A stretch of 7,352 bases of DNA from Streptomyces katrae (lineage in GTDB: Bacteria > Actinomycetota > Actinomycetes > Streptomycetales > Streptomycetaceae), in the NCBI RefSeq assembly GCF_000966975.1, contig NZ_JZWV01000832.1, positions 1-7,352 of the forward strand, in the 5' to 3' direction. How positions within the stretch are numbered: position 1 is the first letter of the stretch; each line of letters begins with the position of its first letter. Below, piece by piece: positions 1 to 5,078 of this stretch. A program made the position numbers and the translations under genes. Under the pieces are notes generated by a model, which worked only from the letters and a program-made list of their open reading frames with translations, searched no databases and was not told where the DNA came from.

Positions 1-1
1 G

Positions 2-430
2 GGCACCACCGTCATGCACGAGGGCTTCGTCAACTTCAACGCCGGCACCCTGGGCACCTCCATGGTCGAGGGCCGCATCTCGGCGGGCGTCGTGGTCGGC
101 GACGGCTCCGACATCGGCGGCGGCGCGTCCACCATGGGCACCCTCTCGGGCGGCGGCAAGCAGATCATCTCGATCGGCGAGCGCACCCTGATCGGCGCCG
201 AGGCGGGCATCGGCATCGCGCTGGGCAACGAGTGCGTCGTCGAGGCCGGCCTCTACGTCACCGCCGGCACCCGGGTGACCCTGCCGGACGGCCAGATCGT
301 CAAGGCCCTGGAACTCTCCGGCGCCGACAACATCCTCTTCCGCCGCAACTCGGTCACCGGCGCCGTCGAGGCCCGCCCGTACAAGGCGAACTGGGGCGGC
401 CTCAACGAGGTCCTGCACAGCCACAACTGA
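2..430 (+). CDS. dapD: 2,3,4,5-tetrahydropyridine-2,6-dicarboxylate N-succinyltransferase, C-terminal part (5' end outside window)
   Basis: This is the last 142 residues of DapD; the frame is open through the left edge and ends at TGA 428-430. DapD transfers succinyl from succinyl-CoA to tetrahydrodipicolinate in the succinylase branch of meso-diaminopimelate/lysine synthesis, in the cytoplasm. The visible part begins [16 protein letters not shown] and continues with a glycine-rich, hexapeptide-repeat left-handed beta-helix ([20 protein letters not shown], then [20 protein letters not shown] and [15 protein letters not shown]). It ends with the typical C-terminal cap around [19 protein letters not shown]. 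These segments match what I know of the actinobacterial/mycobacterial DapD class, whose full length is roughly 320-330 residues, so about 57% is missing on the left. Two hairpins follow the stop directly, so transcription probably ends here. I see no internal disruption. Confidence 0.96.
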   Translation, partial: GTTVMHEGFVNFNAGTLGTSMVEGRISAGVVVGDGSDIGGGASTMGTLSGGGKQIISIGERTLIGAEAGIGIALGNECVVEAGLYVTAGTRVTLPDGQIVKALELSGADNILFRRNSVTGAVEARPYKANWGGLNEVLHSHN

Positions 431-436
431 CGCGCG

Positions 437-453
437 CGGGGCCACCGGCCCCG
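437..453 (+). terminator. Short GC hairpin just after dapD
   Basis: A 7-bp perfect stem (CGGGGCC at 437-443 with GGCCCCG at 447-453) and a 3-nt loop begin seven bases after the dapD stop. There is no T-tract, as is usual in Streptomyces. It may help the larger hairpin next to it end dapD transcription. Confidence 0.4.
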
Positions 454-464
454 CCCGTCAGCGC

Positions 465-498
465 CGAGTGCCCTCCCGGTCGGCCGGGAGGGCACTCG
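465..498. terminator. Strong hairpin terminator between dapD and the facing gene remnant
   Basis: A perfect 15-bp inverted repeat (465-479 with 484-498) encloses a TCGG tetraloop. The stem carries GTGCCCTCCCGG and its complement. It lies 34 bp after the dapD stop and 15 bp beyond the stop of the minus-strand ricin-like remnant, so it can act as a bidirectional terminator for convergent transcription. No U-tract follows, which is common in high-GC actinobacteria. Confidence 0.85.
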
Positions 499-513
499 TG
501 CGTCCGGGGGCGT

Positions 514-660
514 TCAGCCGGGCTGCAGCGTCCAGCGGCGCGAGGGGTACGTGTCGCAGGTGAACCGGACGAGTTCGAGGTTGTTGTCGCTCAGGCCCCC
601 GGCGACGGTGGCGCACTTGTCGGTCTGCAGGTTGACGATCTGGAAGACGCCGTGGATCGA
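514..660 (-). pseudogene. Ricin-type beta-trefoil lectin repeat, apparently a C-terminal gene remnant
   Basis: Reading the minus strand from about 660 down to the TGA at 516-514 gives about 48 residues that read like one ricin B-type carbohydrate-binding repeat. It contains GVFQIVNLQTDKCATV, then a GG turn, NNLELVRFTCD, and RRWTLQPG at the end. This fits the family pattern of N-x-x-(S/T)-x-K-C followed by a C-terminal QxW-like position (RRW here). Complete beta-trefoils have three such repeats, normally fused to a secreted hydrolase. Upstream in frame (661 to about 720) I find proline/glycine-rich sequence with no ATG or GTG, no signal peptide and no further repeat. The unit therefore appears to be the broken end of a larger secreted protein gene. 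A very short intact lectin-like gene is possible but lacks a credible start. Confidence 0.5.
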
Positions 661-725
661 TTCCGCCGGGCTGCCGGGCCCGCAACCGAGGTCGCCGCGG
701 CCGCGTGCGGGCCGGCCGGCCGCCG

Positions 726-1148
726 TCAGTGCAGCGGGATGGTGCGGACGAGGCCCGCGAAGGCCTCCTGCTCCGCCTGCGTCAGTTCCACCGACTCCAT
801 CGGGTGCCCGGCCGCCGTGCGCTGGGACGGGATGACCGGCAGGCCCTCGTAGGCGTCCGGCTCCGGGTGGTGGAAGCGGCTGTCCCACAGCATGTGGCCG
901 AGGCCGAGCACCCACACGAGGGCGGCCACGAGCAGGACGGCGAGGCCGATTTCCTGGGCGAGGGAGATGGAGGGGAACACGCGGGTCAGGACCAGCACCT
1001 CGTTGCGCGGGTCCGCCTCGATATCGGCGAAGGCCCGCTCGTACGCCTCGCCGACCGTGACCGAGGCGGGGTCGGTGACCCGGTCCTCGTCGGCCAGCAG
1101 GGCGAGTACGGCGGGCAGGTCCTGGCGGGTGGCGGCGCGGAAGATCAT
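726..1148 (-). CDS. Chimeric reading frame: GNAT acetyltransferase N-terminus joined to a single-pass membrane protein C-terminus
   Basis: This 140-residue frame has ATG at 1148-1146 and TGA at 728-726. Residues 1-54 (MIFRAATRQDLPAVLALLAD, later AYERAFADIEADPRNEVLVL) look like the first strand and helices of a GNAT acetyltransferase. The acetyl-CoA-binding motif (R/Q-x-x-G-x-G/A) and all later GNAT strands are absent, so acetyltransferase activity is not expected. From residue 57 the character changes: a hydrophobic helix at about 67-87 (IGLAVLLVAALVWVLGLGHM), then a polar tail of about 50 residues (FHHPEPDAYEGLPVIPSQRT, ending LVRTIPLH). A GTG at 980-978 (Val57) lies exactly at the change and could start an 84-aa membrane protein. 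I see no good ribosome-binding site for either start. The choice is between an expressed fusion, an 84-aa gene preceded by a GNAT remnant, or a pseudogene. The function of the membrane part is unknown to me. Confidence 0.55.
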   Translation of the reverse strand: MIFRAATRQDLPAVLALLADEDRVTDPASVTVGEAYERAFADIEADPRNEVLVLTRVFPSISLAQEIGLAVLLVAALVWVLGLGHMLWDSRFHHPEPDAYEGLPVIPSQRTAAGHPMESVELTQAEQEAFAGLVRTIPLH

Positions 1149-1164
1149 GGGCCGGAGTGTGGCA

Positions 1165-1198
1165 GAGGGGCCCGGCCGTGGCGGCGGCCGGGCCCCTC
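1165..1198. terminator. Strong hairpin terminator after the secreted nuclease gene
   Basis: A perfect 14-bp GC stem (1165-1178 with 1185-1198, core GGGGCCCGGCCG) has a 6-nt loop. It starts 11 bp past the stop codon of the minus-strand nuclease gene. It separates that gene from the chimeric frame further along the same strand, so the two are probably separate transcription units. Confidence 0.8.
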
Positions 1199-1208
1199 CT
1201 GGCGGGAG

Positions 1209-3050
1209 CTACGGACGGAAGCGCAGCACCTGCGGGTCGTGGTCGCTGTTCTGGACCGAGAACTCGGCGTTGATGTGCACGCTGTCGTACGCGTAGTTCT
1301 TGATCGCCGGGCTGACCAGGATCTGGTCCAGGACCTGCGTGTTGCCCTGGTAGACGTAGGTGTAACGTTCCGCCTTCGGCAGCGACTTGATCGCCGAGAA
1401 CAGCGCCCCGCCGTCCTCCAGCGCCTTCGCCGTGTTCGAGAACTCGAAGTCGTTGATGTCGCCGAGGGCGAGGACGTCCGCGTTCTTGTCGGCCGCGAGG
1501 ATCTGCTTGACGAAGGTGTTGACCGCCTGCGCCTGGAGCAGCCGCTTCTCCTCCGACTTGCGCACCGGGGGCTGGTGCTGCGAGGTCAGGCCCTCGTCGC
1601 CGCCCTTGGAGCTGAAGTGGTTGGCGATCACGAAGACCGTGCGGCCGCGGAAGACGAACTCGCCGGCCAGCGGCTTGCGGCTGTCGGTCCACGCCGGGTT
1701 CGCCGGGTCGATCCGGCCGGGGGAGTGGGTCAGGGCGGCCTTGCCGTTCTCCTTCTCCACGCCGGTCGCGGTGAGCGCGTCGCCCGCGGCGCGGTCGGTG
1801 AAGGAGACCCGGGCGGGGTTGAAGAGGAACACCTGGCGGATGTTGCCGCCGGGCTCGCCGCCGTCCTTGTTGTTCTCGGGGCTGATGGACCGCCACTGGT
1901 AGGCCGGACCGCCCGCCGCCGCGATGGCCGCGGTGAACTTCTTGATGGTCTCCTCGGCCGAGACGGTGCCGTCGTTCTTGGCGCCGTTGTCGTCCTGGAT
2001 CTCCTCCAGGGCCACGATGTCGGGCGAGGCCAGGTTCTGGACGACCGCCTTCGCCAGGTTGTCGAACTTCTCCTGCGGGTCGGTCGGGTCGAGGTTCTCC
2101 ACGTTGTACGTGGCCACCGCGAGCTCGCCCGGCGACTGGGCCTTGGTCTTCTCGGGGGCGAGGGTGCCCGCCTTGACCGTGCCGAGCGTACGGGCCACCA
2201 GGGTGTATCCGCCGAACTGGTTGAAGTCCAGCGGGCCCTCGGTGGTGCCGGTCAGCCGGTCGCCGACGTTGGCCACCGGGAAGGGCTGCTGCGCGAGCGG
2301 CGTGAGCTGCTGGATCTGGAGGCGGCCGGTGTTCTGGGACTCGTACGAGCCGTAGAGCGTGCCGCCGCGCTTGACGGTGTTCTCCCAGCCCTTCACCGTC
2401 ACCCACATCTCCGCGTACGGGTCGGTGGCGCCGACCACGCGGGAGTTGCCGATGCGGACGTTCATGCCCTCCAGGGACTCGTAGTAGTCCAGGGCGTAGC
2501 GCGAGGGGTCGAGGGTCAGGCCGTTGATGCTGCCGCCGGCGGCCGGGTCGCCCGCCGGGGCGTACTCCGCCGGGACGGAGTACTCGTTGATGACGGTGGC
2601 CTCGGGCAGCGCGTTGTCCTTGGAGACCACGGTCACGGTGGGCTTGGCGATCTGCGTGACGGACTGGTTGCCGGAGGCGGCCCCGCCCGGGACGTACTCG
2701 CCGACCGTGCCCGAGACCTTCACGGCGTCACCGACGGCGACGGTCGGGACGGAGCTCGTGAAGACGAAGATGCCCTCGCTGGTGGCGGGGTTGTCGTCGG
2801 CGTCGGGGTCCTGGATCCAGAAACCGCGCGAGCCGAAGGTGCGCACGCCCGTGACGATGCCCTGGACGTCGGCGACGGCCTTGCCGTTGAACGGGGATAT
2901 CCGGGTGGTGCCCTGGATGTCGTGGATGCGTACCGGATCGGCGGACACGGCGCCTTCCGCCGCGTCGGCCGTGCCCGCGAGCAGGCCGGAGGCCAGCGCG
3001 GTGGCGACGAGGGCGGCGACGGCGGCGGAACGGGGATGCGATGAGCGCAT
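1209..3050 (-). CDS. Secreted endonuclease/exonuclease/phosphatase-family nuclease with N-terminal OB-fold-like region
   Basis: This 613-residue exported protein probably hydrolyses nucleic acid outside the cell. I chose ATG 3050-3048 because it opens a clear Sec signal peptide (MRSSHPRSAAVAALV..., cleavage near TADA/AEG at 30-31) and has GGAG 9 nt upstream. The in-frame ATG 72 nt earlier would add a non-signal-like leader. Residues about 38-125 (VRIHDIQGTT, VADVQGIVTGV, GFWIQDPDAD, VGDAVKVSGTVGEY) resemble the OB-fold-like domain of YhcR/NucH-type nucleases. Residues about 310-613 form the EEP domain with every motif: TYNVEN (314-319), DIVALEEIQD (344-353), GGNIRQVFL (401-409), IANHF (475-479), LGDINDFE (529-536), QVLDQILVS (572-580) and the terminal SDHDP (602-606). 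The Asn, Glu, His and Asp metal/catalytic positions are present, so it should be active with divalent metal. DNA versus RNA preference cannot be read from sequence. It is transcribed alone, with a strong terminator behind it and a candidate PHO box in front. Confidence 0.9.
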   Translation of the reverse strand: MRSSHPRSAAVAALVATALASGLLAGTADAAEGAVSADPVRIHDIQGTTRISPFNGKAVADVQGIVTGVRTFGSRGFWIQDPDADDNPATSEGIFVFTSSVPTVAVGDAVKVSGTVGEYVPGGAASGNQSVTQIAKPTVTVVSKDNALPEATVINEYSVPAEYAPAGDPAAGGSINGLTLDPSRYALDYYESLEGMNVRIGNSRVVGATDPYAEMWVTVKGWENTVKRGGTLYGSYESQNTGRLQIQQLTPLAQQPFPVANVGDRLTGTTEGPLDFNQFGGYTLVARTLGTVKAGTLAPEKTKAQSPGELAVATYNVENLDPTDPQEKFDNLAKAVVQNLASPDIVALEEIQDDNGAKNDGTVSAEETIKKFTAAIAAAGGPAYQWRSISPENNKDGGEPGGNIRQVFLFNPARVSFTDRAAGDALTATGVEKENGKAALTHSPGRIDPANPAWTDSRKPLAGEFVFRGRTVFVIANHFSSKGGDEGLTSQHQPPVRKSEEKRLLQAQAVNTFVKQILAADKNADVLALGDINDFEFSNTAKALEDGGALFSAIKSLPKAERYTYVYQGNTQVLDQILVSPAIKNYAYDSVHINAEFSVQNSDHDPQVLRFRP

Positions 3051-3144
3051 GGGAGGGAACTCCGGTGTGTGGAGGATGAGGGGGGTGGGATTTGACGGTC
3101 CCTTAACGTCTACGCGCGTCAATCTCCTGCGTGACCAGCGAAGT

Positions 3145-3150
3145 TGTCAA
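3145..3150 (-). promoter_or_regulatory. Possible -35 hexamer (TTGACA) of the nuclease promoter
   Basis: The minus strand reads TTGACA, an exact match to the housekeeping -35 consensus, 95 nt upstream of the chosen start and directly downstream of the candidate PHO-box units. No convincing -10 sits 17-18 nt further on (GGAGAT is the 17-nt match), so the promoter call is weak. Confidence 0.3.
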
Positions 3151-3155
3151 GGTCT

Positions 3156-3188
3156 ACAGGAAATACGACAGGTGACTGTGGGATGAAC
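3156..3188 (-). promoter_or_regulatory. Candidate PhoP operator (PHO box) upstream of the nuclease gene
   Basis: On the minus strand three consecutive 11-nt units read GTTCATCCCAC (3188-3178), AGTCACCTGTC (3177-3167) and GTATTTCCTGT (3166-3156). The known Streptomyces PhoP operator is built from 11-nt direct repeats with a GTTCACC core in the first seven bases. Unit 1 matches this core at 6 of 7 positions, unit 2 at 5 of 7, and unit 3 poorly. It lies about 105-140 nt upstream of the start codon, next to a TTGACA hexamer. This suggests, but does not show, induction under phosphate limitation. Confidence 0.4.
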
Positions 3189-3298
3189 CGACGGTTCCGG
3201 TACGCCGGGCCGCCCCCGGATGCGTCTACGCTTGGTCGCCGCACGAGATCTGACGGTCCCTCCGCGACCGCCTCCGGTCCCACCGCGGCCGATCCGTT

Positions 3299-3334
3299 CC
3301 GTCCCGATTCATCCCGCCGTCCCGATTCGCCCCG
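3299..3334 (+). repeat. Imperfect 18-bp tandem repeat in the leader of the unknown 500-aa gene
   Basis: Two copies of an 18-bp unit stand head to tail: CCGTCCCGATTCATCCCG (3299-3316) and CCGTCCCGATTCGCCCCG (3317-3334), differing at two positions. A decayed third copy begins CCGTC at 3335. The repeat lies 35-70 nt before the start codon in pyrimidine-rich sequence, probably in the 5' untranslated leader. Function unknown; slippage is a sufficient explanation. Confidence 0.65.
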
Positions 3335-3353
3335 CCGTCGCGCGCGCCCGTCC

Positions 3354-3359
3354 GAGGAG
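3354..3359 (+). promoter_or_regulatory. Ribosome-binding site fixing the start of the unknown 500-aa gene
   Basis: GAGGAG lies 9 nt before ATG 3369. It is a strong Shine-Dalgarno match and the reason to prefer this start over any in the upstream open extension. Confidence 0.75.
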
Positions 3360-3368
3360 ACCCACCCC

Positions 3369-4871
3369 ATGTCCGCAGAGCCGCACTCCACGCTGCCGCC
3401 GGTACGGCTGCACTCCGATGCGGAGCTGGCCCGCGACGCCCTCGTCGCCCCGCTGTTCGCCCGCGCCGTCCGCCCCGCCCGCTGGGCCGGGCCCGACACC
3501 CGTGTCGACGTCGGCGGCGAACTCGTCGCCGACCAGCTGCCGGCGGCCGCCGAGGTGCTCGGCCTCGACCCCGCCGACGAGGACTCGCCGGTGTACGCGA
3601 GCCAGGCCTGGCGGGTGGCCGTGGACACCGGCCTGGTCGACGTGACGGAGCCGGAGGAGGACAGCGGCGACGGCGCGGACGGCGCCGAGCCCGAGTACGG
3701 CACCGCCGCGCCCGGGGAGGACCTGCCGCTGCTGGCCTCGGGGGCGCCCGCCGACGTGCTCGACCTGTGGCTGGCCGCCCTGGACACGGTCCTCGCGGAC
3801 GCCGCCGTGCCCGACCTGGACGACCTGGTCGACGCCCTGGACGCGGGCGGCGACATCGACTTCGACCGGCTCGACTGGAACCCGCAGCGCGAGGCGGACT
3901 TCCTCGACGGGGTGCTCGCCAACCTCTACCTGCTCAGCGTCTCCGAGGGCGCCCCCGGCGACGGCCGGGTGCCGCTGCCCGTGCTCGCCGCCTCGATGAT
4001 CATGTCGGACGACATGGGGGACCCGTCCGACGCCGTCCTGGAGCAGGTCTCGGACGCGATGATGCGCCTGGACGACCAGTTCCGGCAGCTGGAGCCGATC
4101 GGGCTCGTCGACTACCAGCCCGTCGACGAGGCCCTGATGGCGGAGGCCGACGACCTCGCCGACGCGGACGCCGTCGCCGGCGGCCCGGGGCAGGCGGAGG
4201 ACGACGAGGACATCACCCGGTACGGCATGGTCCGGCTGACCCCGCTCGGCCTCTACGGCGTCCGCGCCCGCATGCTGGAGGCCGGTGTCGAGGCCCCCGC
4301 CGTCGGGGAACTGGCCGGCAAGGGCGCCGACGCGCTGCTCGACGCCGTCTCCTTCTACCCCGAGGGCGCCGCGCAGGCCGAGATCGAGCAGTGGCTGGCC
4401 GGGCGGGACCTGCCCGCCGCCGTCGCCGAACTGCTGGCCGCGGCGCGCGGCGACGACGAGGCCGCCCCGCTGCGCCGGCTGCGCTGCCAGCAGGCCCTCA
4501 CCCCCGCCGGGCCGGAGGCGGAGCCGGCGGTGCGGGCCGTGCTGGACGACCCGCAGCTCGGCGGGCTGGCCCGGGTCTGGCTGGCCGAGCACGGGGCGGC
4601 GGACGTACCGGCACCGGACCAGGAGATGGTGTTCTGGCTGACGGTGGACACCATCGCGGCGCAGCTCGCCGCGGACGGGGAGACCGAGGAGCTGCCGCTG
4701 CTCATGCGGAGCCTGACGGAGCACCACGCCGGTTTCTTCGACCAGGTGTGGCGGGTCGAGCACCCGGCGACGGCCTACGTGCTGGAGGCCATGGGGCGGC
4801 TGCATCCGGACAAGAAGGCCGCGAAGGAGGCCCGCAAGGCCGCGTTCAAGGCCCGCTCGCGCCGGCCCTGA
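3369..4871 (+). CDS. Uncharacterised acidic actinobacterial protein with Lys/Arg-rich C-terminal tail
   Basis: A 500-residue protein with ATG at 3369, a good ribosome-binding site and TGA at 4869-4871. I recognise no enzymatic domain and see no signal peptide or membrane segment, so it is probably cytoplasmic. It is strongly acidic: Asp/Glu-rich stretches occur around residues 89-115 (TEPEEDSGDGADGAEPEYG) and 251-276 (EADDLADADAVAGG, then EDDEDITRYG). The C-terminus is abruptly basic (HPDKKAAKEARKAAFKARSR). Between about 277 and 485 it reads RLTPLGLYGVRARMLEAG, then short helical segments (ADALLDAVSFY, AAVAELLAAAR, AVLDDPQLGGLARVWLAEHG) and HPATAYVLEAMGRLHP. From memory, this order recurs in uncharacterised Streptomyces proteins, some linked to plasmid pRiA4b ORF-3-like domains. 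It suggests an alpha-solenoid (HEAT-like) half. It lies 207 bp ahead of the PhoX-type gene on the same strand, but a structured spacer and a separate PHO-box candidate argue against one operon. No function is assigned. Confidence 0.85.
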   Translation: MSAEPHSTLPPVRLHSDAELARDALVAPLFARAVRPARWAGPDTRVDVGGELVADQLPAAAEVLGLDPADEDSPVYASQAWRVAVDTGLVDVTEPEEDSGDGADGAEPEYGTAAPGEDLPLLASGAPADVLDLWLAALDTVLADAAVPDLDDLVDALDAGGDIDFDRLDWNPQREADFLDGVLANLYLLSVSEGAPGDGRVPLPVLAASMIMSDDMGDPSDAVLEQVSDAMMRLDDQFRQLEPIGLVDYQPVDEALMAEADDLADADAVAGGPGQAEDDEDITRYGMVRLTPLGLYGVRARMLEAGVEAPAVGELAGKGADALLDAVSFYPEGAAQAEIEQWLAGRDLPAAVAELLAAARGDDEAAPLRRLRCQQALTPAGPEAEPAVRAVLDDPQLGGLARVWLAEHGAADVPAPDQEMVFWLTVDTIAAQLAADGETEELPLLMRSLTEHHAGFFDQVWRVEHPATAYVLEAMGRLHPDKKAAKEARKAAFKARSRRP

Positions 4872-4922
4872 CCTGCCGCACGCCGGGGGAGGGCGCCGGG
4901 CGGAGCCGTAGAGGGGGTCACA

Positions 4923-4977
4923 ACAGGCCGTTTCCGCGGCCGGAGTTCGCCATTCCGGCCGGCGGCAAGGGGCCTGT
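4923..4977 (+). terminator. Nested inverted repeat between the unknown gene and the phosphatase gene
   Basis: An outer 7-bp stem (ACAGGCC at 4923-4929 with GGCCTGT at 4971-4977) encloses an inner 8-bp stem (4937-4944 with 4954-4961, core GGCCGGA/TCCGGCC, 9-nt loop). Both arms are perfect. It begins 52 nt past the unknown gene's stop and ends 5 nt before the candidate PHO box, so a Rho-independent-type terminator insulating the phosphatase promoter is the most likely role. Confidence 0.45.
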
Positions 4978-4981
4978 CCGT

Positions 4982-5014
4982 GTTCGTGGGGAAGTCAGCC
5001 GCCGTTCACGTACG
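4982..5014 (+). promoter_or_regulatory. Candidate PhoP operator (PHO box) upstream of the PhoX-type phosphatase gene
   Basis: Three consecutive 11-nt units read GTTCGTGGGGA (4982-4992), AGTCAGCCGCC (4993-5003) and GTTCACGTACG (5004-5014). Against the known Streptomyces unit (GTTCACC core with a GC-rich tail), the third matches 6 of 7 core bases. The second matches 4 of 7 core bases plus a CGCC tail. The first has the GTTC half. The array lies 65-97 nt upstream of the start, a position where PhoP usually overlaps the -35 region. I could not identify a convincing -10. Confidence 0.45.
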
Positions 5015-5045
5015 GCCGGGAGCGTGTGCGCCGACGACCGTACGT
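5008..5045 (+). repeat. 8-bp inverted repeat in the phosphatase leader
   Basis: ACGTACGG (5008-5015) and CCGTACGT (5038-5045) are perfect complements 22 nt apart, overlapping the last PHO-like unit and lying 34-71 nt before the start codon. It could be a second regulator's operator or a leader hairpin. Chance occurrence is possible in such GC-rich DNA. Confidence 0.35.
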
Positions 5046-5069
5046 CAGGCGCACCACCTCCCCACCCCT

Positions 5070-5073
5070 GGAG
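5070..5073 (+). promoter_or_regulatory. Ribosome-binding site of the PhoX-type phosphatase gene
   Basis: GGAG lies 5 nt before ATG 5079, directly ahead of the twin-arginine signal. It supports this start over the in-frame upstream extension through the promoter region. Confidence 0.65.
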
Positions 5074-5078
5074 ACCCG

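Larger units (their letters stand above)
3051..3368. other. Divergent intergenic region between the nuclease gene and the unknown 500-aa protein gene
   Basis: These 318 bp hold the promoters of both flanking genes. The nuclease side (3051-3188) is less GC-rich than its surroundings and contains a candidate PHO box and a TTGACA hexamer on the minus strand. The other side (about 3240-3368) is a pyrimidine-rich leader with an imperfect 18-bp tandem repeat. An 11-nt sequence (TGACGGTCCCT) occurs twice in the same orientation, at 3093-3103 and 3251-3261. The plus-strand frame of the unknown gene stays open back to about 3144, but that stretch is Arg/Pro/Ser-rich and I read it as non-coding. No RNA gene or separate small gene is evident. 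Confidence 0.6.

Noticed and set aside
726..1148. Calling the 140-aa frame a working GNAT acetyltransferase
   Set aside because: Only the N-terminal strand and helices are present. The acetyl-CoA pyrophosphate-binding loop and the C-terminal strands are replaced by a membrane helix.
514..2406. A 630-residue open frame on the minus strand covering the nuclease C-terminal half and the remnants
   Set aside because: Over the nuclease gene it reads Arg/Gly/Pro-rich nonsense typical of an out-of-frame shadow in high-GC DNA. Only its last 48 or so residues (ricin-like) have protein character.
705..3044. A 779-residue plus-strand open frame antisense to the nuclease gene
   Set aside because: It is composed of low-complexity Arg/Val/Leu/Gly sequence without domains or a ribosome-binding site. 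The opposite strand carries a complete EEP nuclease with every motif.
3051..3122. A 24-residue N-terminal extension of the nuclease from the ATG at 3122
   Set aside because: It would bury the Sec signal peptide behind a polar leader and run through the promoter region. ATG 3050 has the signal peptide at its very start and a ribosome-binding site.
3144..3368. An upstream extension of the unknown 500-aa protein
   Set aside because: The frame is open but encodes Arg/Pro/Ser-rich sequence overlapping the 18-bp repeat and the PHO-like site, and a strong ribosome-binding site marks ATG 3369.
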